From NCBI RefSeq assembly GCF_028561565.1, contig NZ_JAQQTE010000022.1, positions 338,456 through 402,455 of the forward strand: a DNA stretch of 64,000 bases, given 5' to 3'. The stretch's first letter is position 1. Every line of letters begins with the position of its first letter. The translations under genes and the position numbers were made by a program. The stretch comes from Gilvibacter sediminis (GTDB taxonomy: Bacteria > Bacteroidota > Bacteroidia > Flavobacteriales > Flavobacteriaceae). The notes beneath the pieces were generated by a model. The model ran no database searches. It was not told the origin of the DNA and saw nothing but the letters and a program-made list of their open reading frames with translations. Below are positions 10,003 through 18,512 of this stretch, one piece after another.

Positions 10003-11391
10003 ATGACCCTAATCAAATCTATTTCTGGAATTCGAGGAACTATCGGCGGAAGCGCCGGGGATAATTTAACTCCTATTGATGCAGTGACCTATGCAGCAGC
10101 CTATGGCACTTGGATCAAGCAGCAACGTGAAAAGACCAACTACAAAGTGGTGGTGGGTCGCGATGCGCGAATTTCAGGACCGATGATCCAAGAGTTGGTC
10201 ATGCAGACTTTAATCGGCATGGGGATCAATGTTGTGGATTTGGAACTCTCTACCACACCAACTGTTGAGGTAGCTGTTCCTATGGAGCATGCGGACGGAG
10301 GCATTATCCTTACGGCTAGTCACAATCCCAAACAATGGAATGCCTTAAAACTCCTAAATGCCAAAGGAGAATTCTTAGATGCTGCGGCCGGACAGGAGAT
10401 CTTAGACATTGCCAGCAATCAAGATTTTGATTTTGCAGCAGTTGATGATCTGGGCGAGATCAATAAGAACCAAGCCTATATGGATCTGCATATTGATGAG
10501 ATCCTTGATTTGGATCTGGTAGATGCCGAGGCTATCAAAAAAGCAGGCTTTAAAGTGGTTGTTGACGGCGTGAATTCTAGTGGAGGAGTGGCTGTTCCTT
10601 TGTTATTAGACCGTTTGGGTGTACAAACTGTAAAATTATTCTGCGAGCCGACCGGGCATTTCCCACACAATCCAGAGCCGCTAAAGGAGCACTTAGGAGA
10701 TATTATGAAAGCCGTTATTGACGAGCGTGCTGATTTTGGTATCGTTGTGGACCCCGATGTAGACCGATTGGCTTTTATCTCAGAAGACGGCAGCATGTTT
10801 GGGGAGGAGTACACCCTGGTTGCTGTTGCGGATTATATTTTGAGCAGAGTTCCTGGAAATACGGTTTCTAATTTATCATCTTCTCGAGCTTTGCGCGATA
10901 TCACTGAAAAGCACGGCGGACAGTATTTTGCCAGCGCAGTAGGCGAGGTCAATGTCGTGACCATGATGAAAGAGAAGAACGCCGTTATTGGCGGTGAAGG
11001 TAATGGTGGAATCATCTATCCAGAGCTGCATTACGGGCGTGATTCCTTAGTAGGAATCGCTTTGTTCTTGACCCATTTGGCCTATCAAACCAAAACGGTG
11101 AGCGAGCTTCGCGCGAGCTATCCGAGTTACTTTATGAGTAAAAAGAAAATTCAATTGACTCCGGAATTGGACGTCGATGGTATCTTGGCTGGAATCCACA
11201 GCAAATACGCTGCAGAGAACCCATCGACCATTGATGGGGTAAAGATCGACTTCGCAGATTCTTGGGTTCATTTACGCAAATCGAATACAGAACCGATCAT
11301 TCGTATTTACACAGAAGCTCCGTCCGCTGAGGCTGCAGATGCTCTTGCAGATCGATTTATTGGGGAGCTAAGCGAGTTGGCCGGGCTCTAA
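10003..11391 (+). CDS. glmM: Phosphoglucosamine mutase
   Basis: GlmM converts glucosamine-6-phosphate to glucosamine-1-phosphate on the route to UDP-GlcNAc, the precursor of peptidoglycan and of several sugars predicted for the capsule locus. The 462-residue protein has the alpha-D-phosphohexomutase domains in order: the ISGIRGT start, catalytic-serine loop TASHNPKQWN, metal loop DPDVDRLAF, sugar loop GEGNGG and phosphate loop SNTEPIIR. The frame is open from 9931, but the promoter box at 9979-9986 and family alignment support the start at 10003. Its stop overlaps the convergent acyltransferase stop in a CTAA tetranucleotide. An archaeal-type phosphomannomutase/phosphoglucomutase role cannot be excluded from motifs alone. 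Confidence 0.9.
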   Translation: MTLIKSISGIRGTIGGSAGDNLTPIDAVTYAAAYGTWIKQQREKTNYKVVVGRDARISGPMIQELVMQTLIGMGINVVDLELSTTPTVEVAVPMEHADGGIILTASHNPKQWNALKLLNAKGEFLDAAAGQEILDIASNQDFDFAAVDDLGEINKNQAYMDLHIDEILDLDLVDAEAIKKAGFKVVVDGVNSSGGVAVPLLLDRLGVQTVKLFCEPTGHFPHNPEPLKEHLGDIMKAVIDERADFGIVVDPDVDRLAFISEDGSMFGEEYTLVAVADYILSRVPGNTVSNLSSSRALRDITEKHGGQYFASAVGEVNVVTMMKEKNAVIGGEGNGGIIYPELHYGRDSLVGIALFLTHLAYQTKTVSELRASYPSYFMSKKKIQLTPELDVDGILAGIHSKYAAENPSTIDGVKIDFADSWVHLRKSNTEPIIRIYTEAPSAEAADALADRFIGELSELAGL

Positions 11392-12257
11392 GCCTCTTTG
11401 CGATACTTCCAACGTTTGTGGGACCAGAGGTAGAATTCTGGCGCTTGTTTGATCTGTGATTCCAGAGCATTCAAAAAGCTACGGGTGATTGGATATTCAT
11501 TCGCCTCAGCAGGATGTAAAGGAACCAGAGTAGCCTCGTAATAGCCGCGTTTTACCTTTTCCACATGCAAATAAAGATGAACCAAATCTAACCTGCGACC
11601 GAGTTCTTCTCCACCAGTAAATACGGGTACTTCTATGCCCATAAAGGGTTCCCAGTGTTTAGCCACGGTAGGTCTTGGGGTTTGATCGCTCAGCATCAAT
11701 GTCATGGAAGCAATGCCTTCTTTTTTGTTTCTGAAGAGGGTAGAAACGATCTGTTTATTGTTCACAATGATGCCGCCAAATCGCCCGCGTATCTTGCGTA
11801 CCATGGCGTCAAAAGATGGGTCCTCTAACTTTTTATAGACTGCGTAACCTTGAACAGGGATGGACTTTTGTAAAATTCCACTCCATTCCCAAGAAGCGTA
11901 ATGGCCACACCACAAAAGCACCGATCGGTTATTGTTGAATACGGGTTTAAGGATCTCGACGTTCTTATAGACGAAGCGTTTCTCAGCCTGCTCTTGACTT
12001 ATGGTGTAACTTTTTATGGTCTCCAAAACAAAGTCACAGAAGTGACGGTAGAATGCTTTTCGGGTCTTTTTGATCTTTGTTTCATCCCAATCCGGGAATG
12101 CGAGTTGAAGGTTGTAGTAAACGACCTTTTTTCTGTAGCCAATGAGGTAATAGGTCAGCAGGAATAGAAAATCGGCTAAGGCGTAAAGCGCCCAGAACGG
12201 GAGTTTAGAGATGGCCCAGACCAGTGATTTAACTAGAAAATAAACTGCTTTACGCAT
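11388..12257 (-). CDS. Lysophospholipid acyltransferase family protein (LpxL/HtrB-like lipid A acyltransferase)
   Basis: The 289-residue protein has an N-terminal hydrophobic anchor and the HX4E acyltransferase motif in HYASWEW (about 118-124), as in LpxL/LpxM-type enzymes that add secondary acyl chains to lipid A. The SDQTPRP segment further on is also typical of this family. The upstream in-frame codon at 12260 is a TTG, so ATG 12257 is chosen; a TAGTTTTG box sits 15 bases before it. In Bacteroidota such proteins are also used in ornithine- or flavolipid synthesis, so the acceptor is uncertain. Confidence 0.85.
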   Translation of the reverse strand: MRKAVYFLVKSLVWAISKLPFWALYALADFLFLLTYYLIGYRKKVVYYNLQLAFPDWDETKIKKTRKAFYRHFCDFVLETIKSYTISQEQAEKRFVYKNVEILKPVFNNNRSVLLWCGHYASWEWSGILQKSIPVQGYAVYKKLEDPSFDAMVRKIRGRFGGIIVNNKQIVSTLFRNKKEGIASMTLMLSDQTPRPTVAKHWEPFMGIEVPVFTGGEELGRRLDLVHLYLHVEKVKRGYYEATLVPLHPAEANEYPITRSFLNALESQIKQAPEFYLWSHKRWKYRKEA

Positions 12258-12271
12258 CAAAAAAATTTAAG

Positions 12272-12279
12272 CAAAACTA
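12272..12279 (-). promoter_or_regulatory. -7 box TAGTTTTG for the acyltransferase gene
   Basis: The minus strand reads TAGTTTTG, an exact TAnnTTTG match, 14 bases from the acyltransferase ATG. The divergent rhomboid gene has only an imperfect element (TTAATTTG) ahead of it. Confidence 0.45.
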
Positions 12280-12319
12280 ACTAAAATTAATTCATTAATT
12301 TGGTCTTCAAAGCGCAATT

Positions 12320-12967
12320 ATGTTAGATATAGCCCCGGTTACCATACTGCTTATTGGAGCCAACATTCTGTTTTCCTCCAAAGGATTCCAGGACTTTTCA
12401 TTTTTTGAGAAATACAAATTCAACGTCGGCGCGATTCGTCGCGGAGAATACATACGTTATTTATCCTCTGGATTTCTGCATGCAGATTGGACGCATTTGT
12501 TGGTCAATATGCTAACCCTTTACTTTTTTGCCGGAGCCATTATGAACCGCTTGGGCTTGTTTCCTTTTTTGATCATTTACTTTGCGAGTCTGCTGGTTGG
12601 GAATTTCTTGTCGTATGCTTTTCATAAGAATGAATATCACTACAGCGCCATTGGTGCCAGTGGTGCAGTCTCTGGAGTGGTTTTTGCCTTTGTGCTGTTG
12701 TATCCAAATCAAAACTTGTATCTCTTCTTTGCGATACCTATAAAGGCGTGGCTTTTTGGAATACTATACTTGGTTTATTCCATCTACGGCATGCGAAACC
12801 AATTGGGTAATATTGGTCATGACGCTCACTTTGGTGGCGCAGTAGCGGGATATGCGCTAACCCTTTTATTTGAACCTTATCTGCTGGAATCTCGCACGGA
12901 AATAGTTGTGCTGATGGCGGTTCCAATTGTGGCACTGTTTGTGCTTATCAAACAAAAACGAATATGA
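12320..12967 (+). CDS. Rhomboid family intramembrane serine protease
   Basis: The 215-residue protein is mostly transmembrane. It has the catalytic GASGAVSG motif (about 113-120; serine in GxSG), the partner histidine in HDAHFGGAVAGY (about 168-179) and the HxxWxHLLxNM segment typical of the oxyanion region of rhomboids. It cleaves single-pass membrane substrates within the bilayer; the substrate is unknown. The next gene starts inside its stop codon (ATGA overlap), so rhomboid and SIMPL protein are translationally coupled. Confidence 0.93.
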   Translation: MLDIAPVTILLIGANILFSSKGFQDFSFFEKYKFNVGAIRRGEYIRYLSSGFLHADWTHLLVNMLTLYFFAGAIMNRLGLFPFLIIYFASLLVGNFLSYAFHKNEYHYSAIGASGAVSGVVFAFVLLYPNQNLYLFFAIPIKAWLFGILYLVYSIYGMRNQLGNIGHDAHFGGAVAGYALTLLFEPYLLESRTEIVVLMAVPIVALFVLIKQKRI

Positions 12968-13656
12968 GAACACTTTTTTTATTTATCAGTCTAACTATTA
13001 TGAGTACAAGCATATATGCCCAAACAGAGGCTTTTCCTTCCCGCGTTGATGTTACAGGAACTGGGATGGTCAAGATCACGCCAGATCAGGTTTTAATAAG
13101 TCTGCGTGTGGAGAATACGGGACAGGAGGCTGCTACCGTGAAGAAACAAAATGATCAGGTAGTCGCAGCTGTGTTACGCTTTTTAAAGGATTCAGGAATC
13201 CCAGATGCCGACGTGCAAACGGAATATATCAGACTCAATAAGAATTACAACTACAATTCCAAGACTTACAATTATCAGGCGAATCAAGCCATTAATGTAT
13301 TGCTCAAAGATCTCAGCAAGTATGAATCAGTAATGAATGGCTTGATCAGTTCTGGAGTCAACCGCATTGACAATATCACCTTTGGGAGTTCACAGCGAGT
13401 CAGCTTAGAAGCCGAGGCGCGCAAGAAAGCGGTACAGCACGCGCAACAAAAAGCACGTGAATATGCCGGTGCCTTAGGACAAGAGATCGGTAGGGCGGTA
13501 AAGATCAGTGAACAAACGGCAACGGTTATGCCTGCGGTGAACATGCGGTCTTTTGCAGTAGCAGACGCTGCGGAAAGTGAACCGACAATTGCTCCAGGAG
13601 AACTAGAGATCCGTGTTAATGTGCAAGTGAGTTTTCTGCTTTTGGCAGACGATTAA
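12964..13656 (+). CDS. SIMPL domain-containing protein (DUF541/YggE family)
   Basis: The 230-residue protein has a signal peptide (residues 1-20, ending in IYAQ) and a SIMPL/DUF541 domain starting with VDVTGTGMVKITPDQV and continuing through a paired N-terminal/C-terminal half arrangement. Family members are periplasmic or surface proteins; YggE in E. coli has been linked to oxidative-stress defence and BP26 of Brucella forms ring oligomers. Biochemical function is unknown. It is coupled to the rhomboid gene and convergent with the TlpA-like gene, the two stops sharing TTAA at 13653-13656. Confidence 0.88.
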   Translation: MRTLFLFISLTIMSTSIYAQTEAFPSRVDVTGTGMVKITPDQVLISLRVENTGQEAATVKKQNDQVVAAVLRFLKDSGIPDADVQTEYIRLNKNYNYNSKTYNYQANQAINVLLKDLSKYESVMNGLISSGVNRIDNITFGSSQRVSLEAEARKKAVQHAQQKAREYAGALGQEIGRAVKISEQTATVMPAVNMRSFAVADAAESEPTIAPGELEIRVNVQVSFLLLADD

Positions 13657-14768
13657 TTGTCAAATAACTGAGCCAGTTTAGCTTCTAGCTGCGGTCCTCT
13701 CAGGTTTTTGGCAATGATCACTCCGTTTTCATCTAAAAGAAATGAGGCAGGAATAGCGTGTACATTGTACATACGCGCAATAGGATCTTGCCAGAATTGC
13801 AAATTAGAGATCTGTGGCCAAGGCAGGCCGTCGTCTTCGATGGCTTTGATCCAACGGGCCTTTCCGTTAGGTTGATCCAGTGAAACTCCAATGATGTTGA
13901 AGCCTTTGTCGTGGTAGGCTTCATAGGCTTTTACCAAGTTAGGGTTTTCAACACGGCAAGGCTTACACCAAGAGGCCCAAAAGTCAATAAGGGTGACTTT
14001 TCCTTTGACATCTTTTAGAGAAACAACCTCTCCCGCTGGATTCGGCGCTTCAAACTTTGGAGCGATACCACCGATCTCCACGTTCTTCATGGCTTCTAAG
14101 GATTCCTTCACGGTTTTTCCGATCAGGGTGTTTAATACCTCTGGACTAGTGTTCTCAACGATCTCACGAGCTTCATCTGCAGTGATGTCCTTTTTGTTGA
14201 TCAATTCAGAAAGGATGATCATGGTAAAGAGCGAGTTCGGATTCTCTTGCACGAACTGCTTTTTAAAAGCGCGTTCTGCAGACATGAGTTCTTTGTTCTC
14301 TTCTTGTAAGATGTTGATCATAATACCATCCTGCTCTTGACGCGCCTGCTTATAAGCCTCGGCTTTCTCCTTTTTTAGGACCGCGTATTGGCGCAGGGTT
14401 TGGTTGTATTCTGCATAAAGATCATTGCTGCGTCCTCCGCTGGCGCGAGAGGCTTGCATGCTGTCCTTGTACATGGTGATCTTAATGTCTTGGTTTTCAT
14501 TAAAGACAATCATATTCTTACGCCCAACAGGTTCTGTGATCAAACGCAGTTCTGCTCCTTCTACAGATTCCAAGTCAATACTGACCTTTCCACCTTGAAC
14601 GATAAGGGTGTCCAAAATGACCGGTTGGTTATTCTCATCGATGCTTTGCCAATAGAGTTTGGTGCCTTCGGCAAAACCCAAAGCAGTTCCGGTTAATTTT
14701 TTTTGTCCGCTATCGCCTCCACAGGCTGTTAAAATTGCGGCGATTGCCGTAACGAATAATAATCTCAT
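13653..14768 (-). CDS. TlpA-like thioredoxin-fold lipoprotein with DUF4369 N-terminal domain
   Basis: The 371-residue protein begins with a lipoprotein signal (ILTAC), followed by an N-terminal DUF4369-like beta domain, a charged helical linker (about 115-190) and a C-terminal TlpA/AhpC-TSA thioredoxin domain with active site WASWCKPC. The pair of cysteines makes it a likely periplasmic thiol-disulfide reductase, anchored to a membrane. A longer reading from 14792 would overlap a TATTTTTG promoter box, so ATG 14768 is preferred. The gene is monocistronic between convergent and divergent neighbours. Confidence 0.9.
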   Translation of the reverse strand: MRLLFVTAIAAILTACGGDSGQKKLTGTALGFAEGTKLYWQSIDENNQPVILDTLIVQGGKVSIDLESVEGAELRLITEPVGRKNMIVFNENQDIKITMYKDSMQASRASGGRSNDLYAEYNQTLRQYAVLKKEKAEAYKQARQEQDGIMINILQEENKELMSAERAFKKQFVQENPNSLFTMIILSELINKKDITADEAREIVENTSPEVLNTLIGKTVKESLEAMKNVEIGGIAPKFEAPNPAGEVVSLKDVKGKVTLIDFWASWCKPCRVENPNLVKAYEAYHDKGFNIIGVSLDQPNGKARWIKAIEDDGLPWPQISNLQFWQDPIARMYNVHAIPASFLLDENGVIIAKNLRGPQLEAKLAQLFDN

Positions 14769-14789
14769 ACGTCTAAAGAGTGTAAAGGG

Positions 14790-14797
14790 CAAAAATA
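14790..14797 (-). promoter_or_regulatory. -7 box TATTTTTG for the TlpA-like gene
   Basis: The minus strand reads TATTTTTG followed by CCC, an exact TAnnTTTG match 21 bases ahead of ATG 14768. It supports that start over the longer frame. Confidence 0.5.
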
Positions 14798-14815
14798 GCG
14801 ATTCGCGGCAATAAA

Positions 14816-14845
14816 TTTTGTTAAGATTATATTATTGTATCTTTG
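14816..14845 (+). promoter_or_regulatory. Bacteroidota promoter (TTTTG - 17 bp - TATCTTTG) for the GAF-domain gene
   Basis: TTTTG at 14816-14820 and TATCTTTG at 14838-14845 are separated by 17 bases, close to the usual -33/-7 spacing of the Bacteroidota primary sigma factor. The gene start at 14891 is 45 bases downstream. Of the promoters called here this has the best pair of boxes. Confidence 0.6.
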
Positions 14846-14890
14846 CAATACAAGCCGGTCAGAAGGCTTCTAAGTAATTGATTTCTAGGA

Positions 14891-17263
14891 ATGAACCTGA
14901 GTGACGACAACTTTCCATTAACCATAAAAATTGGCTTTGGAAAACTCTTTGAACACTACAAAGAGCATATTAATAGCACGGACTCCTTAGTTCAAGAGCG
15001 CGCAAAGGCGGTACTTGAATTGGCGGAGAAGCATCCGGAGTTGACCACTGGTTTGGAATCTCCAGAAGATGTGGAGCGTTTTAAACCACAGATCGACTTT
15101 ATTTTGAGCGATCTGTTCTCTCCTGTATTGCAACGCAATGAGATCAAGATTGCGACCATTCCTTTTAGAGATTATATCTTTAAATCGACCCAGCGCTTTG
15201 AGAACATTCTCAAGAATGCGGAGGGGAATTACGACCTGAGTTTTACCAATTTTACCGACGACGAGTTTTACGTGATGGCGTGTAGTGTGATCTTAGGAGC
15301 GCATTACGGCAAGCGTATGGACTTTAGACGTCCGTTCCACTTTGCTATTCCGGATACCAATAAAATCACCAGAAACTACCGCGTGCTTTACAATGGAGAT
15401 TTCATTGAGATGAAACCTACAGAAAGAGCTTTAGAACTCACCGAGGAAGACATCGCGGAGCTCATAGATAATTACGACAATATTGAACTTTGGAAATCTA
15501 AGTTCCCTCCACAGAGCTGGGAATTCAACGGTTTTGTGATCGGCAATATGTACGACGCAACAGTTGATGTAGCCTTGTCTGACCTAAAAGCGACCTTACT
15601 GCGTCAAAACGACGAGAAGGTAGATGAGGACATTGAGGAGTTCCAAACCATCCTGCAGGCTATCTTTAATCTGCCTGAGATCAAAATGGGATTCGCGGTT
15701 TACAACGAAGAGGATCATCGGTTTGAGCCCATCCCGCAAGGAAAGAATATCCACAGTTATATCTTAAACGGACAGATGGCTGCCTCATGCGACAAGGCTT
15801 TATGCCCGCATTCTTACGAGGCGCTTTTTATCTCTAACGAATACTATTGCGTCTCAGACGTAGCGCGATTCCACAAGATGTATCCGAAGAATCCGCTGTA
15901 CAAAAAATTAAACGATCAGAAGGCGGGAAGCGCAATTTTGGCGGCAGTACGCGATGAGGGTAAAGTGCTGGGTGTCTTGGAGTTGATCTCTCCAAATCCT
16001 CAGGAACTCAACTCCATCAACGCCAACAAACTCAATGATATGATGCCTTATATCATTGACTCGGTGCGCAGCTCCAAGCGCAGAGAAGAAAATGAGATCG
16101 AACTTTTGATTCAGCATGAGTGTACTTCTATCCACCCCAGTGTGCACTGGAAGTTTGTTCAAGAATCCAAACGAGTTTTAGCCAAGCGATATGCAGGAGA
16201 GGATGTAGGTTTTAGAGAGATCGTTTTTGACAATGTTTATCCGCTCTTTGGGCAGATCGACATCAAAGGGTCTTCTGTGGCGCGTAATCACGCCATTCAG
16301 GCCGATCTAATTTTGCAGTTAGCAGCGATCAAAGATGTGATAAAACTCGGCTTAGAGACCGAACCCATGCCCATTTACGAGCAATACATCCATCGAATTG
16401 ATACCTATCTGGAAGTGATTCACAAAGACCTAAAGGTAGACAGCGAGCAAAAGATCCGCTCCTTTATCAAGGACAATATAAAACCGCTGTTTGTTCATTT
16501 CAATAAGTTGTCACCAGAGCTAGCAACAGCGATAAAGGGCTATCGCGAACAGTTGGATCCAAACCTGAACTTGATCTACAAGCACAGAAAGGATTACGAC
16601 AATTCCATCACCCTGATCAATAAAAAGATGTCAGAACTGCTGGATAAAAAGCAGGCTAAGGCCCAAGCGATGTATCCGCATTATTTTGAACGCTTCAAAA
16701 CCGATGGGGTAGAGCACAATATGTATATCGGAGAATCCATTACCAAACAGGACAGCTTTAACAAGGTATACCTTTACAATTTGCGTCTGTGGCAATTGCA
16801 GGTCATGTGTGAGATGGAGAACGCCTATTACAATATGAAGCCTAAGCTTCCTTTGGATTTGGACGTGGCTTCCATGATCTTGGTGTTCAACGCTGCGCTA
16901 TCTGTGCGTTTCCGTATGGATGAAAAGCGTTTTGATGTTGATGGTACTTACAACGCCCGTTATGAGGTAGTTAAAAAGCGTGTGGATAAAGCCTATATTA
17001 AAGGCACTAACAAACGCGTTACCGAAAAGGGAAAGATCACCATAGTTTATTCTCAGCGCAGTGATGAACAAGAATACCTGCGTTATATCAAGTTCTTACA
17101 GTCTAAAAACGTGCTCAGTGATAACGTAGAGGTTGTGGAATTGGAGGATCTACAAGGCGTAACAGGTCTAAAAGCGATCCGTGTGGACGTGCTTTACAAG
17201 ACCAAAAAGAACGATAAGCAGTTCTATACCTATGAAGATCTGATGAAAGAGATCAAGAATTAA
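14891..17263 (+). CDS. GAF domain-containing protein
   Basis: This 790-residue protein has no signal peptide or membrane segment. The central region (about 240-405), with ICxSxEAL-like spacing around CPHSYEALFISNEYYCVSDVARF and an AAVRDEGKVLGVLELISPNP strand, resembles a GAF sensor domain. The flanking regions are long, helical and not assigned. No kinase, cyclase or output domain is recognisable, so its role in signalling or metabolism is unknown. It has its own promoter and is convergent with the HD-PycTM gene, the stops sharing TTAA at 17260-17263. Confidence 0.7.
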   Translation: MNLSDDNFPLTIKIGFGKLFEHYKEHINSTDSLVQERAKAVLELAEKHPELTTGLESPEDVERFKPQIDFILSDLFSPVLQRNEIKIATIPFRDYIFKSTQRFENILKNAEGNYDLSFTNFTDDEFYVMACSVILGAHYGKRMDFRRPFHFAIPDTNKITRNYRVLYNGDFIEMKPTERALELTEEDIAELIDNYDNIELWKSKFPPQSWEFNGFVIGNMYDATVDVALSDLKATLLRQNDEKVDEDIEEFQTILQAIFNLPEIKMGFAVYNEEDHRFEPIPQGKNIHSYILNGQMAASCDKALCPHSYEALFISNEYYCVSDVARFHKMYPKNPLYKKLNDQKAGSAILAAVRDEGKVLGVLELISPNPQELNSINANKLNDMMPYIIDSVRSSKRREENEIELLIQHECTSIHPSVHWKFVQESKRVLAKRYAGEDVGFREIVFDNVYPLFGQIDIKGSSVARNHAIQADLILQLAAIKDVIKLGLETEPMPIYEQYIHRIDTYLEVIHKDLKVDSEQKIRSFIKDNIKPLFVHFNKLSPELATAIKGYREQLDPNLNLIYKHRKDYDNSITLINKKMSELLDKKQAKAQAMYPHYFERFKTDGVEHNMYIGESITKQDSFNKVYLYNLRLWQLQVMCEMENAYYNMKPKLPLDLDVASMILVFNAALSVRFRMDEKRFDVDGTYNARYEVVKKRVDKAYIKGTNKRVTEKGKITIVYSQRSDEQEYLRYIKFLQSKNVLSDNVEVVELEDLQGVTGLKAIRVDVLYKTKKNDKQFYTYEDLMKEIKN

Positions 17264-18468
17264 GTTCCCATTGCTTCGCGAATGCCGGCAGACCATTGAA
17301 AAGCAATGGCAAAGGCAATCACCGAAACTATTATGCCTACAATGAATACCGTATAGGTCAAACGGAGGATCTTGTATTTTCTGTCCAGAACAATCCCTAG
17401 GAAATAAAGGTCTTTGGTCATGGCAGAGTAGATATAGTCTTTATCGTTGAGCATTTGATTGATCGCCCAATCAAATTCCTTGTATTCCATTTTGTGGAAA
17501 TTTCCAAAGAACAAGAGGTTCACACGTTTTTGCTCCACGTCTTCTCGAGTGAACTTTCCGCGCGTCACATTTGGGCGTGTTGCGAGTACCGATAAGATCA
17601 TCGACGCTACGCTAAAGATCACAAACACCACCGTTGGAATGATCAAATAGGCGTTTGACGGATTGTCCAATTTTGGAATTAAGTTGGATAAGGCCAGAGA
17701 AATGATGATCGCGTTTACAGAAAGCAAAATATTCGCTTTGGTATCGGCAATATCACTGAGTTTGATGTGATTCCTCAAGGTGACACGATACATGGACTGA
17801 ATGGCCTTTTCAGGACTTTCATCCTTGAGCTTTGCTTTGAGTTTAGCGAGCTTGGCCTTCTTTTTCTTTTCTTTCTGAGCGGCGCTTTCTTCCTTGAGCA
17901 TCTTGAGGTTCAGCTTCTTCTGAGGCTGCCATTGCTCTTTGGCATAGTCCGTATACCACTCATGGGTCTTGGAAAACATATCAATATTCACCAAGGTCCA
18001 TTTGCGCGCGGAATAATCGTGAATTCCCAAATTCTTTAATTCTTCTCGCAGATACTCAGAAGCTTCTAAATAGTAGTCCTTGGCAAAATGAGAAGCATCT
18101 GCATCTCTAATGATAAATTCCAATTCATCCTCGGGAGTGTATTCCATTTTGGTGGCCAAAATGCATCGCTTCACCGTGTCAATCTGCTCTTGTGGAACCT
18201 CTTGAGAAGCCAAATACTCTTGAGCCATGTTCGCGCTGATCTCCTCATGACCGTCCCATTGCTCTATATAGCCCACGTCATGGAGCAAAGCGGCAAGCTG
18301 AAGTGCCTCGGCATCTTTCTCGCTTACGGAACTGTGTTCCAAAATTTCTTTCGTACTTTTAAATACGCGTTTGGTATGGAGTAGATTGTGGTAGACGATC
18401 TCGGGAGGTAGTTTCTCTTCTAAGAGTTTAGAAACGTACTCGTGAGTATTTTGGATAAGGGAATTCAT
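17260..18468 (-). CDS. HD-domain phosphohydrolase fused to a PycTM-type membrane module (Pycsar effector family)
   Basis: The 402-residue protein is a fusion. Residues 1-170 are an HD domain with His31, the LHDVGY core (His63-Asp64) and Asp122/Asp124, consistent with metal-dependent phosphohydrolase activity. A lysine-rich linker (about 198-216) follows. Residues 220-400 match the PycTM/DUF5706 module: the DTKANILLSVNA motif (242-253) and hydrophobic segments at about 247-263, 273-295 and 370-391. PycTM proteins are known as Pycsar anti-phage effectors that respond to cCMP or cUMP made by a neighbouring cyclase; HD fusions are widespread in Bacteroidota. No cyclase gene is adjacent here, so a defence role is unproven. 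Confidence 0.8.
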   Translation of the reverse strand: MNSLIQNTHEYVSKLLEEKLPPEIVYHNLLHTKRVFKSTKEILEHSSVSEKDAEALQLAALLHDVGYIEQWDGHEEISANMAQEYLASQEVPQEQIDTVKRCILATKMEYTPEDELEFIIRDADASHFAKDYYLEASEYLREELKNLGIHDYSARKWTLVNIDMFSKTHEWYTDYAKEQWQPQKKLNLKMLKEESAAQKEKKKKAKLAKLKAKLKDESPEKAIQSMYRVTLRNHIKLSDIADTKANILLSVNAIIISLALSNLIPKLDNPSNAYLIIPTVVFVIFSVASMILSVLATRPNVTRGKFTREDVEQKRVNLLFFGNFHKMEYKEFDWAINQMLNDKDYIYSAMTKDLYFLGIVLDRKYKILRLTYTVFIVGIIVSVIAFAIAFQWSAGIREAMGT

Positions 18469-18512
18469 CTGTTCGATTATTACGCCAAATTACTAAATTA
18501 TCATTACTTCTT

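Noticed and set aside
14891-17263. GAF protein as the missing cyclase partner of the PycTM fusion
   Set aside because: No cyclase catalytic motif is present, and the gene is convergent, not co-transcribed, with the fusion gene.
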